Assembly (NCBI RefSeq): GCF_000001735.4
Contig: NC_003074.8
Span: 3,410,101-3,474,100, forward strand
DNA: 64,000 bases
DNA from: Arabidopsis thaliana
Taxonomy: Eukaryota > Streptophyta > Magnoliopsida > Brassicales > Brassicaceae
Reading direction: 5' to 3'
The notes under the pieces are model-generated. The model was not told where the DNA came from and did no database searches. It saw only the letters and a list, made by a program, of their open reading frames with translations. The position numbers and the translations under genes were made by a program. Positions 36,362 through 47,199 of the stretch are shown piece after piece (position 1 is the stretch's first letter; the number at the start of each line of letters is the position of its first letter).

Positions 36362-37021
36362 TCACTTACCGTTAAGCTCTTCCATTCCTTGGATTTCAAG
36401 TCTTATGATCGTGTTCCTCTCGATATTGTAGTAGAAGACGTAGGAAGGCATAAATGTAGATGGGTACTTGTACGAAAACACAATTTCATTGGTGCAACTG
36501 CCAACCATTCCAAGAAGTCGTAGCTTGGTCTCTTCTCCAACTACATTCTTCCACAGAGGAGGCAACATGTATACATGCTTCGACCAATCATGTTTTTCAG
36601 CGTCTTCTAGGACCCGCAACTCGAAACTTTTACTTGTTCCACTAACAATATCGGTAGACTCTTCCGTCATCAACAAACCTAATTTGCCATTGTAGTTTAT
36701 CATAGTTGTTGAACTAGGCAAATCTCTATCGAAAGTTTCCATGACTTTCATAAAGCTGAACTTCTCCGAGCTAATATCGAAGCAAACTACTATAGTAACC
36801 ATTAAAGACCCTTTTTCGACGGCAGTATAATACAAAACACTGTTAATGCATATTTCAGTACCACGAGGAACATGGGGTTTGCAACATTCAATCATCCTCC
36901 ATGATTTTCTTTTAGTTTCTAGTGTTAGAACTTGATACTCTTGGCATTGATACTCGTTAGCCAAAACCTTGAACTGTTTCTTAGTCTTACAAAAGTAAAA
37001 GAATTGTGCAATACTTGCAAC
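36362..37021 (-). pseudogene. Truncated F-box-associated (FBA) gene
   Basis: Keeps only the middle and end of a plant F-box protein with an FBA_3-type domain. Recognisable blocks: KTKKQFKVL, EYQVLTLETKRKSWRMIEC, PRGTEICINSVLYYTA, VCFDISSEKFSFMKV, NYNGKLGLL, and KHDWSKHVYMLPPLWKN. No F-box (usually residues 1-50) or first repeat is present upstream, where the DNA is plain AT-rich. The frame is open from a stop just before 37021; its first ATG is at 36895, leaving 177 aa. After the TGA at 36362-36364 the same frame goes on with the family ending NHVENIKLVQVF, so the C-terminus is also cut short. Likely a decaying host F-box copy. If expressed, it could not join an SCF complex through an F-box. 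Confidence 0.75.
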
Positions 37022-38341
37022 CTAAAAAGATAAACATCTAATATTTCACACATTTTATAAAACAAAAGAATTAAAAATTTAAAATATGTTATTTTTTGAA
37101 TTTATTTTTAGTAACCTTGCTCCAATTTCTGGATTTAAACAACAATTATAATTTCAGAATTAAATTAAAAATGATGGTAACAACAAATTTATTAATTTTT
37201 GTTTTGTCATGATCTTAAACAAACCTATAAAATCTGTCTACTTTATTAACCCAGAGCATTGACGTGATTGTCGTACAGGCAACTGCAACGTCTCTCTGCA
37301 TTCTCTGATGAATAATATTACGGAAACACCCCTATAACTTTCCATTTTAGTGTCAAAGCCCAAAAACCCAAAAGGGTAAACTCGTCTCATAAATATTTCT
37401 TTTTCGCGCTTCATCTATTTTCTTTCTCTCGGAAAATAAATTGCAGTGTTTTCTGCGATTTCCAGTCTATACCTTTTTGTTTTAACTCTCTCTCTCTCTC
37501 TCTCTCTCATACTAGCCATTATCAAATCGAAGAAACTCTAAGATTTTTCTCTTCAAATTCCATTTCTCTGTGAAAATTTCTTCATCCTAATGCGTTTCTC
37601 GACTGTTATTCGCAGGAATTTGAGTTTCTGAAGATTCGGTTCGCTTCGTCTTCTTCGTCTCTATCGTTCAGGTAAGGTCTTCTCTTACTCTAGCTGTTGT
37701 TTTTATTTTTGAAATTTCTTTGAGATTTTGTGGAGATTGTGCTCTAATGTTGCTCTGTTTGCTTATCTCTAAGCTCGGAAACCTTGAATCTCTCTTCGGT
37801 CGTCTCCTTAAACCTCAAGTAGCTGTGCGCTTAAGGAATCTGAGGTATTATTGTCTCAACTTCGCAGATTTGTTTTCATTTCGTTGTTTCCGTTTCAGAT
37901 TTCAGTTTTGTCTCTTTTAGAAACCTTCGATTTTGGTTTGTCACTGAGCGTTTGCTGAGAAAGAACTCATGTGGGTATGAGATCTTTCATTTTTCTTTGG
38001 TTTCTTAATTAGGAACTGTTGTTAACGTTCAGTGATTGAAGATCCTCTCTGCTTAAGGTTTCTGGAACTCGTGAATTTTTTTAGGTTTATGTGTTGCTAA
38101 CATTGTCTCAAAATGCAAGTTGGTCCTACTTAGAGTATCTGGGAACGAGTACTTCAGATAATAACTGCAAATTGCTTGATGATTTTAATGACAGTTTTGT
38201 GTTGACGATTTACTGTCACTTATGCTTTTGTTACGCTTTTGGTTTTGACATGCTTTCTAGTGAGAAGCAATGGGTGCAGGGAGGAAGACAGAGACCTATA
38301 CATTGGCTCAGGATGGTCAATACATATCAGGATAAGGAAAT
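37022..38341. other. Leader and promoter of the DCD gene
   Basis: AT-rich to about 37370, then T/C-rich DNA with a (CT)n run at 37487-37508. Splice-like sites (cag|gtaaggt near 37672) point to one or more leader introns. Near the end lies an upstream ATG (38270) opening MGAGRKTETYTLAQDG and closing with TAA at 38333-38335, in the same frame as the DCD protein. Confidence 0.55.
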
Positions 38342-40183
38342 ATGTGTGTGAGGAATCTGAAGAAGGGAGATCTTTGTGGGGTTATATTTGGATGCAAGTT
38401 CAGCACTATCAAAGAGTGCTATGCTAAGAATTTGTTTGGTTAGTTGGCTATACAATCTTTGAGGCTTAAAGTTTAATGACGACCAGGATTTTGAAAATGA
38501 TGCTTGTTTTGTGAACAGGCTTACCAGCCCCGCACATGGCTTATATCAAGAACATTGATCCTGGTTTGACGCTGTTCCTGTTCAACTACAGTGACAGAAC
38601 ACTTCACGGCATCTTTGAAGCTGCTAGTGAAGGAAAACTGAACATTGATTCCAAAGCTTGGTCTCCAAATGGGACAGATCCAAGTCCATATCCTGCTCAG
38701 GTACCTTTGCTTAGTACAGAACGTCTTCTTTAGTTGAGTCACCCAAATGTCCTCTAAACAGAAATGTATCTCGTTCTGCAAATCTTTGCCACAGGTAAAG
38801 GTACGAGTCCGAGTGCGGTGTGAGCCCTTGCCTGAAGAAAAGTTCAGCCCAGTAATTGTTGAGAATTACAATGACGACAAGATGTTTTGGTTTGAACTAG
38901 ATCGAGGTCAGACAAACAAGCTGCTCCGTTTGTTTAAACCATCCCCATCTGTTAGGCCACCAACGATATCCAGAGATGCTGTACCACCACCCAGAAAGCC
39001 TATTCCGGCATCTTCTCTTGCACAGATAGGTGACTCGGGAGCAACGCGTATTGATAAGTGGAGCAATCTGTTCAAATCTTCCGATGAGTCTACCAAAAAC
39101 AAAGAGAAAGACTCGAAAGAAGGTGCACTCGGAGCAGGTTCGAGATTAGTCAATCTTGGAAAAACTAAAGAATGGGAAACAGCTTCCAATAATGCAGATG
39201 AGCGAAGAACTCAACCATCAGTGTCACAGTCTGGTACATCTTACTCATCAGCTCTGAGTCACATGACCGCTTCTTCAACTCAGGAGAAGAAAAATTCTAT
39301 AACAAATGAAGGTTCATCTCAAGCATGTAAAGGTGTTGAAAATCCTTGGACATCTGCTGCTCGAGTTCCACCTATACACCAAGACAGTGGAGGATTCAGA
39401 AATGCTGCAATGGAAGGTGAAGATGTCAAAGTGAATGCTTATCATCATCAGCAAAATCTCCATCCAACACAAAAGGGAACCTCTACTACAGCTAACAATA
39501 GAATAGTACCTAGCATTAGCAAGGAAGAGCCTGCTGAGGATACATATTCATTCATCGATTGGGATGCAACATCTTCCTTTCAAGTCCATCTCGATGGACT
39601 GAACAAGATTTTGGAGGATCCTAAGGATAAGGAATGTTTCAAGAGCTTAGTGGGTAACACAGGACAAGCTTCTTCATCTATGGTGCCTAACAGTTGGGAG
39701 GATGACTTTGAGGAAAGAAGTATAGCTAAATCGCCTTGTGGATCATCGTATGTTTCTGCCGGTACAGGAGACGTGGTTGATGACATCGGACGTATGGATA
39801 ATTTCAAGATGGAAATTGGATCTCCCACTGTTGTGGATATATTGACTGAGGTAAGTTTAAGGTCATCCATCGTTCTCTGAACTATAAAAAACAGTTTTGC
39901 TTGTGACCCTCTAATGAAACATTATGAATATGTTTTTCTCTGCTAGCTATTGGCGGAAGTCAAGGAGTTGAAGCATACTCAGCTGAAACAAGCTGAGAGG
40001 ATGATTACTTTGGAGATGGAGCTGGTAAAAACACTTTGCAAAACTCGTAAATTGATACTTTTTCTTTTGTTTTTTTCTTACCTAGCTTCAAATGCAAACT
40101 TTCTTATCTTTTGTTTGGGTTCTTTGCAGCTTGAAACAAGAAGGGATATACTTCGGCTAAAAGGGAGCAATGGAAGTTTTTAA
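38342..40183 (+). CDS. DCD (development and cell death) domain protein
   Basis: Five coding exons: 38342-38438, 38519-38700, 38795-39850, 39947-40024, 40130-40183, giving 488 aa. The DCD domain fills residues 1-125: RNLKKGDLCGVIFGC, STIKECYAKNLFGLP, YIKNIDPGLTLFLFNYSDR, LHGIFEA, and PYPAQVKVRVRV. The long middle exon codes for a Ser/Thr/Asn-rich, probably disordered region, and the end (residues 447-482, LLAEVKELKHTQLKQAERM onward) is a likely coiled coil. DCD proteins are linked to stress, ABA and cell death responses; the molecular role is not known. I start at 38342 because an earlier in-frame ATG at 38270, whose peptide resembles the family N-terminus MGAGRKT, is closed by TAA seven bases before 38342. 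Confidence 0.9.
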
Positions 40184-40887
40184 GCATATGGTAACTAGCT
40201 ACTTTCTTTCTTTTGAACAAATGCGCTAAAAGGAAGAAGAATATGGAAATGATTTGACTCAACGTTCGAAACTGGCTCTAAGGGAATACTCTCTTCTTTT
40301 GTTGTCAATCCTTGATTTGGTATGCTTCAGTTTCAGTTTGTATTGCAGAAAAACTAGTATCTGGTTGGTTTTTTCGAACTCACTTCCATCGTTCTTCGCC
40401 ATAAAAAGGTTTGACTTTAACTATCACATGAAACTTACATTGCCACTAAACTAAAAGCTTTATATCACTCCAAATGTACTTATGGTTCACTTTTTGACAA
40501 GCAAAATGAAAGTTATTAATTAGACATTTGAGAGTTCTTAGACAAAACAAACCATAAATGCAGATCTTTGTATATGAGCTTCATTTCTCTCATACCTCCT
40601 TCTCTGTTGTTATCTTTGGACACCCTCAGAGCACCAAAGGATTGTGCCTATAAGAAAGCACCAAATACCAAACATAAGAGTTGTTTACATTTTAAAAAAT
40701 TTCAGCGGTTTAATCACCGAAACAGATTTTTGATTGCTTCTGGGTGCTGTGTGCGAAAACGAAAGATCAAAGAGATATTTCACAAATTTCGGTATCAATT
40801 ATACGGACCTATATTCAAAAGTTTGTCCACGTAATTTATTCTAATGTTTGCTAACAAATTCGTTTTAAAAATCAGAACATTACCTCT
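40184..40887. other. Convergent 3' region of DCD gene and RLP34
   Basis: About 700 bases of 3' UTR and AT-rich DNA. The last 40 bases before RLP34 match the 3' flank of RLP35 (ctagagaggtaatgttc type sequence), so the duplication reaches past the stop codons. No gene supported. Confidence 0.5.
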
Positions 40888-43761
40888 CTAGTGAGTTGTT
40901 GTGTGTCTTTTCCGTCTACGATTGTTTCGGCCAAAAGGGTTCATGAACCACTCTGGTTTATAGGAAACGAGTATGTATCCAAACATCAAACCAAAGGCAA
41001 TACCAGGTCCGAATCCTATTGCAGCTGCTATCCAACTAATCAGATCTTCGTCTTCTTCCTCTGTTTGCGGCGTTTCAAACTGTTGATGTGATGCTGGCGT
41101 GTGAATATCTCTGCAAACTTCTTCAAGAGAAGAGCCGAAAAGTCCCAAGTTACCTTCAAAGGAAGAGCAACGCTGCGTTAGAAACTGCTGGCCTCCTGGT
41201 ACTAGGCCTGTAAGCTGGTTATGAGAGAAGTTCATATACGAAAGCAACGAGAGGTTCCCTATCTCTTGTGGGATTTCTCCATAAAGCTTGTTCTGGGAAA
41301 CGTCCAACGACTCGAGAGCTGTCAGGTTCCCTATAGATGAAGGGATGTGGCCGGTGAAAGCATTGTTTGACAAGTTGAGCACATGAAGCTCTTTCAATAG
41401 ACCGATGGACTTTGGAATCTCTCCTTCAAATTTGTTTCCCGAAAAGTCGACTGCTGTGTAGATTGTGAGGATACGTACCAGCTCCGACTCTACACCTTTA
41501 TTCATCAAAACCATTGAATCTTGGTAATAGCCTGATCCCAGGTAGTTTACATTCGACCCATCTTCGTATGTCCCAAGTGATGACATCCTACTCCACTCCA
41601 CAAAATACTCTGTCGGCAAACTTCCATTGAAGTGATTATGTGATATGTCGATGATTCGCAACTTAGGGAACAAGGCTTGATTTATTGGTCCATGGAATGC
41701 ATTGGAGCGAAGGACAAGAACTTGTAGCTTTTGTAGAGAACTCAACCAGAACGGAAACATGTCGTTGATTCTGTTGCTTTCCACGTTCAAAACTTCAAGA
41801 TTAGAGAAAAATCTCAAAGATCTTGGAAGCTTTCCCACAAGCTGGTTATGGCCGACATCAAGCGACCTTAGACTTTCGAAAATATGCTCTGGAAAACCTC
41901 CACTAAGATTATTTTGACGAAGGTTTAGTTCTGAAAGATTACTCTTGAGATTTTCCATACAACGAGGGATTGAACCGCTAAAGTTGTTGTCTGATAAATC
42001 GAGAGTGTATAGAGAACGCAACTCACATATGAAAGAAGGAATCTTGCCGGTGAAGTTATTGTTGGAGCCAAGCAAGTACGCCATAGATGGTTCAGGTTTC
42101 GTTGGTCTTTGGAAACCGATGAAAGTGTTGTTGGAAAGATTCAAGTAGAACAAGTTTGGTAGCGTCCATAACCAGCCAGGAACTTGACCTTTGATTTTGT
42201 TGTTGGAAACGTCTAGAAACCCCAATTCGTGTTGTGTTCTTAGGATCTCTGGAAAATCGGTGATACCGCATCCTGACAAGTACAAAGATTGTATCGATTG
42301 CGAAGGAGGATCTGAAGAAACTGAAGACTTGTTTGTGGCTGAAACAAGGTTGCCTGAGAGATCCAATGAACGGAGCGTCTTGAAATATGGTAAGATATCG
42401 TTCAAGTCAATCGTAGTGGTGGTCAAATAGGATAGCCTAAGATCGTCAAGCGACTTGAGATGCGAGAAGATACTAAAGTCAACTGGGCGACATTGGGTGT
42501 TTAAATGGGAAATGCCAAGTTCCTGAAGGTTGATTAATTTGGAAATGGAACTCGGGATTGGTCCTATGAAGTTGTTGCTGCCAATGTTAAGGTATTGTAG
42601 GTTAGATGGTGAAGATATATTCCCAAACTCAAGAGTGCCTTTGAGTTGGTTACCACTCAAACCAAGGTAAGTCAAAGAAGGAATGATGAAGAGAAAAGAA
42701 GGGAATGTTCCGGTGAAGGCGTTGTCACTTGCATAAAAAGCCATCAAGTTGGATAGTGAAGTGATATTAGGAGGAAGCGTGCCTGTGAACTTATTGTTGG
42801 AGAGTGATACAACTGACAACCCTGTCAAGTTTAGTAGGACATTGGGAAAGTTTCCACCGAGCTTGTTGAAAGAAACATCTAAGCGGGTCAGCTGGTTTAG
42901 ATTGCCAAAAGAAGATGGGATTTCACCATAGAAATTGTTAACAGAAAGGTAGAGAACGATAAGTTGAGAAAGGTTGCCAATCGAAGATGGAATCTGACCC
43001 GAATATTTGTTATAAGAAAGGTGGAGATTGGTGAGATTAGAAAGACCTCCAATTGAAGACGGAAACTGACCAAAAAAACGATTACCAGAAAGACCTAGAA
43101 AGGTGAGATGAGAAAGATTACCAATTGAAGATGGAATCTGACCAAAAAAACGATTACCAGAAAGACCTAGAAAGGTGAGATGAGAAAGATTACCAATTGA
43201 TGATGGAATCTGACCCGAAAACTGATTAAAAGAAAGGTCGAGAGAGGTGAGACGAGAAAGGTTTCCGATTGAATTCAGAATCTGACCCGAAAAACGATTA
43301 TAAGAAAGGTCGAGAGAGGTGAGATGAGACAGATTTTCAATTGAAGACGTGATTTGACCTTCAAAATCATTATGTGAACGGTCTAGAGTGGTTAGGAAAT
43401 GAAGGTTTCGAATACTGCTGTTGGAATGAAACCGGCCATGGAGGGAGCTGCAGCTAAGGTTGAGCTCGATCACTTCCCCGGACTTGGCATTGCACGTGAC
43501 TCCCTCCCAATTACAACAGTCGCTGTTATTCCCCCATGACTCCGTCTTCCGATGAGATTCAATGCCAACCATCTTACAAGTAGGAGAAGGCTTCCCAATC
43601 TCAAACTCGTTTTTGAACTTGAGAAGTGCATCCTTTTGTTCGGGACGACACAAGTGCCTAGTAGGAGCCGCAAGCACGTCCGAAAAATGACAAATGAATA
43701 AGAAAGTAAAAGAAAGAGTAATACGAATGATACTCGTTGAGACCACCCAAGAGCCTTTCAT
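40888..43761 (-). CDS. RLP34: Receptor-like protein with extracellular LRRs
   Basis: Intronless, 957 aa from the ATG at 43761. Order: signal peptide (about 1-31), N-terminal cap with the paired Cys block [10 protein letters not shown], about 25-28 LRRs of the plant type ([26 protein letters not shown]), an island region before the last repeats ([28 protein letters not shown]), an acidic spacer ([11 protein letters not shown]), one TM ([20 protein letters not shown]) and a short basic tail without kinase. It needs a partner kinase such as SOBIR1 to signal, by knowledge of the family. A shorter start at residue 64 would give 894 aa but lose the signal peptide, so I prefer the longer. It shares a near-identical tract with RLP35, and one LRR is freshly duplicated at 43068-43200. 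Confidence 0.94.
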   Translation of the reverse strand: MKGSWVVSTSIIRITLSFTFLFICHFSDVLAAPTRHLCRPEQKDALLKFKNEFEIGKPSPTCKMVGIESHRKTESWGNNSDCCNWEGVTCNAKSGEVIELNLSCSSLHGRFHSNSSIRNLHFLTTLDRSHNDFEGQITSSIENLSHLTSLDLSYNRFSGQILNSIGNLSRLTSLDLSFNQFSGQIPSSIGNLSHLTFLGLSGNRFFGQIPSSIGNLSHLTFLGLSGNRFFGQFPSSIGGLSNLTNLHLSYNKYSGQIPSSIGNLSQLIVLYLSVNNFYGEIPSSFGNLNQLTRLDVSFNKLGGNFPNVLLNLTGLSVVSLSNNKFTGTLPPNITSLSNLMAFYASDNAFTGTFPSFLFIIPSLTYLGLSGNQLKGTLEFGNISSPSNLQYLNIGSNNFIGPIPSSISKLINLQELGISHLNTQCRPVDFSIFSHLKSLDDLRLSYLTTTTIDLNDILPYFKTLRSLDLSGNLVSATNKSSVSSDPPSQSIQSLYLSGCGITDFPEILRTQHELGFLDVSNNKIKGQVPGWLWTLPNLFYLNLSNNTFIGFQRPTKPEPSMAYLLGSNNNFTGKIPSFICELRSLYTLDLSDNNFSGSIPRCMENLKSNLSELNLRQNNLSGGFPEHIFESLRSLDVGHNQLVGKLPRSLRFFSNLEVLNVESNRINDMFPFWLSSLQKLQVLVLRSNAFHGPINQALFPKLRIIDISHNHFNGSLPTEYFVEWSRMSSLGTYEDGSNVNYLGSGYYQDSMVLMNKGVESELVRILTIYTAVDFSGNKFEGEIPKSIGLLKELHVLNLSNNAFTGHIPSSIGNLTALESLDVSQNKLYGEIPQEIGNLSLLSYMNFSHNQLTGLVPGGQQFLTQRCSSFEGNLGLFGSSLEEVCRDIHTPASHQQFETPQTEEEDEDLISWIAAAIGFGPGIAFGLMFGYILVSYKPEWFMNPFGRNNRRRKRHTTTH
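42119..42509 (-). repeat. RLP34 part of the near-identical inverted tract shared with RLP35
   Basis: 391 bases that match 61573-61963 on the other strand with a single difference seen by eye. The difference changes one residue (LDLSGN here, LDISGN in RLP35). Outside the tract the two genes diverge visibly in both bases and residues. Confidence 0.85.
43068..43210 (-). repeat. 72-bp LRR unit duplicated in tandem within RLP34
   Basis: Two adjacent 72-base units, beginning at 43068 and 43140 on the plus strand, are almost identical (about 60 bases in a row without change). Each codes for one 24-residue LRR with the core [14 protein letters not shown]. The neighbours, though also LRRs, are clearly less alike. 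RLP35 does not show the same pair. Confidence 0.85.
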
Positions 43762-45453
43762 CCTCCTTAATTTACGCTAGCTAGCTAGTCGAATTTTCTT
43801 GAATATTGATAAAAGAAAGTGGAGTTTGTGGTAGTAAATAAGATGGTTTCGTGCCCATCTCTTTATAGACATAGTAATAGATTCTACTCCACAAAGATAA
43901 ATCCAACACAGCTTGACTCACATTATATAACCAGTCTTTCTACCAAGTGTTCTTCACGTTGAAACGAAAAGACTTAAAAGAGTCTTCATGTTGAATAGTC
44001 CATTTCCACACATTTTGTCTTTACTTTAATTACGTACAGGAAACTTCGAAAAGTTGTTTTCCCAACCAAATTGGACGACTTGTTACTATGTCTATAAGTC
44101 TGATATTATTAGTTCAGAGATGGATATTATCAATTTTGTGCATCAGTCTGAAAAACAAACTCGGGCTAAGGCCCAACAACATAGGAGGATAAAAATAAAA
44201 CGCAGGCCCATTTGATCACATTCCACCGAACTCAGAAGAGTATAAGTATTCCCCTTTTTGAAAAGAAAGAACAGATAACGTAAGATCGGTTGTGTCTCGC
44301 CGCAATTTCTCTTCATACCGTCGTCAACATGTAACGTTCTGTAGTCCGCATGAAACCTTAGCAAATTCGCGAGCTTCGATTTCCAAATTATGGGGGTTTA
44401 GGCCGACCGATAATTGAAGACCGTGATGACGAGTTTGATTTTGTCTCATTGATAATGCGTGGACATTTGCTTTGTGTTTGATGATTACTGTTAGAGACTT
44501 AGAGTTATTGTACTTAGTAGAAGAGACTAATTGTAAATTAATTAATGCGAGCTTTGGAGTTCAAAAAACCTATAACTGAACTAGAATCTCGTTAATTATT
44601 TGTGTGTTTCTCTGATTTTATGCTTTCAGGATAAAACACTGTTTGATGTGCTTCGTATATTCTCTCTTAGAATGAAATGAATTCAGAAGAAAAGTTTGTG
44701 GGTGATGGTGATAATCATGGTTGTGATGTTGCTTTGTGTTTGTTTGATTACTTATTTTTTGGAATTTTGGATGTATATTATTCAATTTAATATACTGCCA
44801 TACTAGAAAATAAATATTATAGATTATAAATCTACTTTTTTGGTTATAAATTATTCATAACATACTGTTAATTTGTTTTCCTCAAAATATCAGATTATTG
44901 TTCAAATATTGACTATAATCTTTAAAATGAGACTTTCTTAATAATTAAGTTTCATTATTTAAATATTTATTTCTTAAAATATTAGTATGGTTTTGTGATT
45001 CTTGAGTCTTAACATGTACATATTGTATTAAATATGTTTCTGTATGTGTTTATCAACTATAGTAAGGATTCCCATTGCTTACCCGTATTGAGAGCGTGTT
45101 TTTGTGTGGTGAAAATTTCAACACGTGTCGTCACTGGGGAATGTTATGATCCACAATTCGAATTAATAAGTGCCATGTCACTACTACTCTCATTAAAATA
45201 TCAGAAATATCTAGACAAAGTTATAAATACCCTTTCGACCTCTTGATAATATCTGATTTCTGTAAAAAGTTTGTTGTCTTTACAAAAAGAAAAGAAAAAA
45301 GAGACGCTAGAAAGAACGCGAAAGCTTGCGAAGAAGATTTGCTTTTGATCGACTTAACACGAACAACAAACAACATCTGCGTGATAAAGAAGAGATTTTT
45401 GCCTAAATAAAGAAGAGATTCGACTCTAATCCTGGAGTTATCATTCACGATAG
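43762..45453. promoter_or_regulatory. Divergent promoter between RLP34 and DREB2B, with DREB2B leader
   Basis: About 1.7 kb without a gene before DREB2B exon 1. A TATA-like ttataaatacc lies near 45220. The DREB2B leader exon then runs to 45453, followed by the donor GTATGT. DREB2B promoter responses to drought and heat are known for the family but I cannot point to a certain element. Confidence 0.5.
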
Positions 45454-45879
45454 GTATGTTTGATTTCCAATTAATCTTTTCTGGGTTTGTCGATTTTTCG
45501 CTGAATTAGTCTCGAAGAGGGTTTTGGGTTTGATGAATTTTGGGTTTTAGATGTTTTCGTGTTCATTGATTTGTTCAAAATGTCATCCTTTTAGGTTTCG
45601 CTGTTTTTGAGAGAAATTTGGGAAATTTTCTAATTTAGCGTTTATTTTTTTTTACACGGTTTCTTTAATCTAAGACTCGGGTTAAAAAATTGGAAATTCT
45701 AATGCGATTTTTGCTTTTCTATTAATAAAGTAAAACTTGGTGAGCAAGTAAAACACCCTTGGTGCCCAAGTTGTTTCTGTTCCTCTTTATAACTATAAAT
45801 TCCGTGACTCGATAATTTCTGTTTTCTGAAATTGAGAGGAAGAGACTGATTCAAAACCTTTTTTTTTCCTATCTTGTAG
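45454..45879 (+). other. DREB2B leader intron
   Basis: Donor gatag|GTATGT at 45454 and acceptor TTGTAG ending at 45879, after a long pyrimidine run (cctttttttttcctatcttg). The intron, about 426 bases, sits wholly in the 5' UTR and ends 29 bases above the start. Confidence 0.7.
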
Positions 45880-45908
45880 ATTCTTAGATTGCGACTATAA
45901 AGAAGAAG

Positions 45909-46901
45909 ATGGCTGTATATGAACAAACCGGAACCGAGCAGCCGAAGAAAAGGAAATCTAGGGCTCGAGCAGGTGGTTTAACGGTGGCTGATAGGCTAAA
46001 GAAGTGGAAAGAGTACAACGAGATTGTTGAAGCTTCGGCTGTTAAAGAAGGAGAGAAACCGAAACGCAAAGTTCCTGCGAAAGGGTCGAAGAAAGGTTGT
46101 ATGAAGGGTAAAGGAGGACCAGATAATTCTCACTGTAGTTTTAGAGGAGTTAGACAAAGGATTTGGGGTAAATGGGTTGCAGAGATTCGAGAACCGAAAA
46201 TAGGAACTAGACTTTGGCTTGGTACTTTTCCTACCGCGGAAAAAGCTGCTTCCGCTTATGATGAAGCGGCTACCGCTATGTACGGTTCATTGGCTCGTCT
46301 TAACTTCCCTCAGTCTGTTGGGTCTGAGTTTACTAGTACGTCTAGTCAATCTGAGGTGTGTACGGTTGAAAATAAGGCGGTTGTTTGTGGTGATGTTTGT
46401 GTGAAGCATGAAGATACTGATTGTGAATCTAATCCATTTAGTCAGATTTTAGATGTTAGAGAAGAGTCTTGTGGAACCAGGCCGGACAGTTGCACGGTTG
46501 GACATCAAGATATGAATTCTTCGCTGAATTACGATTTGCTGTTAGAGTTTGAGCAGCAGTATTGGGGCCAAGTTTTGCAGGAGAAAGAGAAACCGAAGCA
46601 GGAAGAAGAGGAGATACAGCAACAGCAACAGGAACAGCAACAGCAACAGCTGCAACCGGATTTGCTTACTGTTGCAGATTACGGTTGGCCTTGGTCTAAT
46701 GATATTGTAAATGATCAGACTTCTTGGGATCCTAATGAGTGCTTTGATATTAATGAACTCCTTGGAGATTTGAATGAACCTGGTCCCCATCAGAGCCAAG
46801 ACCAAAACCACGTAAATTCTGGTAGTTATGATTTGCATCCGCTTCATCTCGAGCCACACGATGGTCACGAGTTCAATGGTTTGAGTTCTCTGGATATTTG
46901 A
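45909..46901 (+). CDS. DREB2B: AP2/ERF transcription factor of the DREB A-2 group
   Basis: 330 aa, intronless coding region. Binds DRE/CRT elements (core ACCGAC) and turns on drought- and heat-response genes. Basic nuclear signal at residues 13-20 (KKRKSRAR). Single AP2 domain at about 77-134: [20 protein letters not shown], then [20 protein letters not shown], then [10 protein letters not shown]; the Val and Glu in WVAEIREP are the DREB-type specificity residues. Just after it comes a Ser/Thr-rich region that corresponds in position to the negative regulatory domain of DREB2A. An acidic/Gln-rich tail with a Gln run (about residues 238-250) and [15 protein letters not shown] probably activates transcription. 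The leader is interrupted by an intron. Confidence 0.96.
   Translation: MAVYEQTGTEQPKKRKSRARAGGLTVADRLKKWKEYNEIVEASAVKEGEKPKRKVPAKGSKKGCMKGKGGPDNSHCSFRGVRQRIWGKWVAEIREPKIGTRLWLGTFPTAEKAASAYDEAATAMYGSLARLNFPQSVGSEFTSTSSQSEVCTVENKAVVCGDVCVKHEDTDCESNPFSQILDVREESCGTRPDSCTVGHQDMNSSLNYDLLLEFEQQYWGQVLQEKEKPKQEEEEIQQQQQEQQQQQLQPDLLTVADYGWPWSNDIVNDQTSWDPNECFDINELLGDLNEPGPHQSQDQNHVNSGSYDLHPLHLEPHDGHEFNGLSSLDI
46611..46650 (+). repeat. CAG/CAA repeat coding for Gln in DREB2B
   Basis: A run of cagcaacag-type codons that gives a broken Gln stretch interrupted by Glu. Likely to vary in length between accessions. Confidence 0.7.
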
Positions 46902-47199
46902 GAGTTCTGAGGCAATGGTCCTACAAGACTACAACATAATCTTTGGATTGATCATAGGAGAAACAAGAAATAGGTGTTAATGATCTGATTCACAATGAAA
47001 AAATATTTAATAACTCTATAGTTTTTGTTCTTTCCTTGGATCATGAACTGTTGCTTCTCATCTATTGAGTTAATATAGCGAATAGCAGAGTTTCTCTCTT
47101 TCTTCTCTTTGTAGAACAATAAGTGTACGTAATTAACAAAAATTATAACCATAATTTACAATTACAGTTCTAAAAAAATCTTGAATTTAGAGAAAAGAA
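46902..47199. other. Convergent 3' ends of DREB2B and TBL32
   Basis: Just under 300 bases of AT-rich 3' UTR sequence. Nothing else seen. Confidence 0.5.

Noticed and set aside
38239-38427. Plus-strand frame overlapping the DCD first exon
   Set aside because: Different frame from the conserved DCD text.
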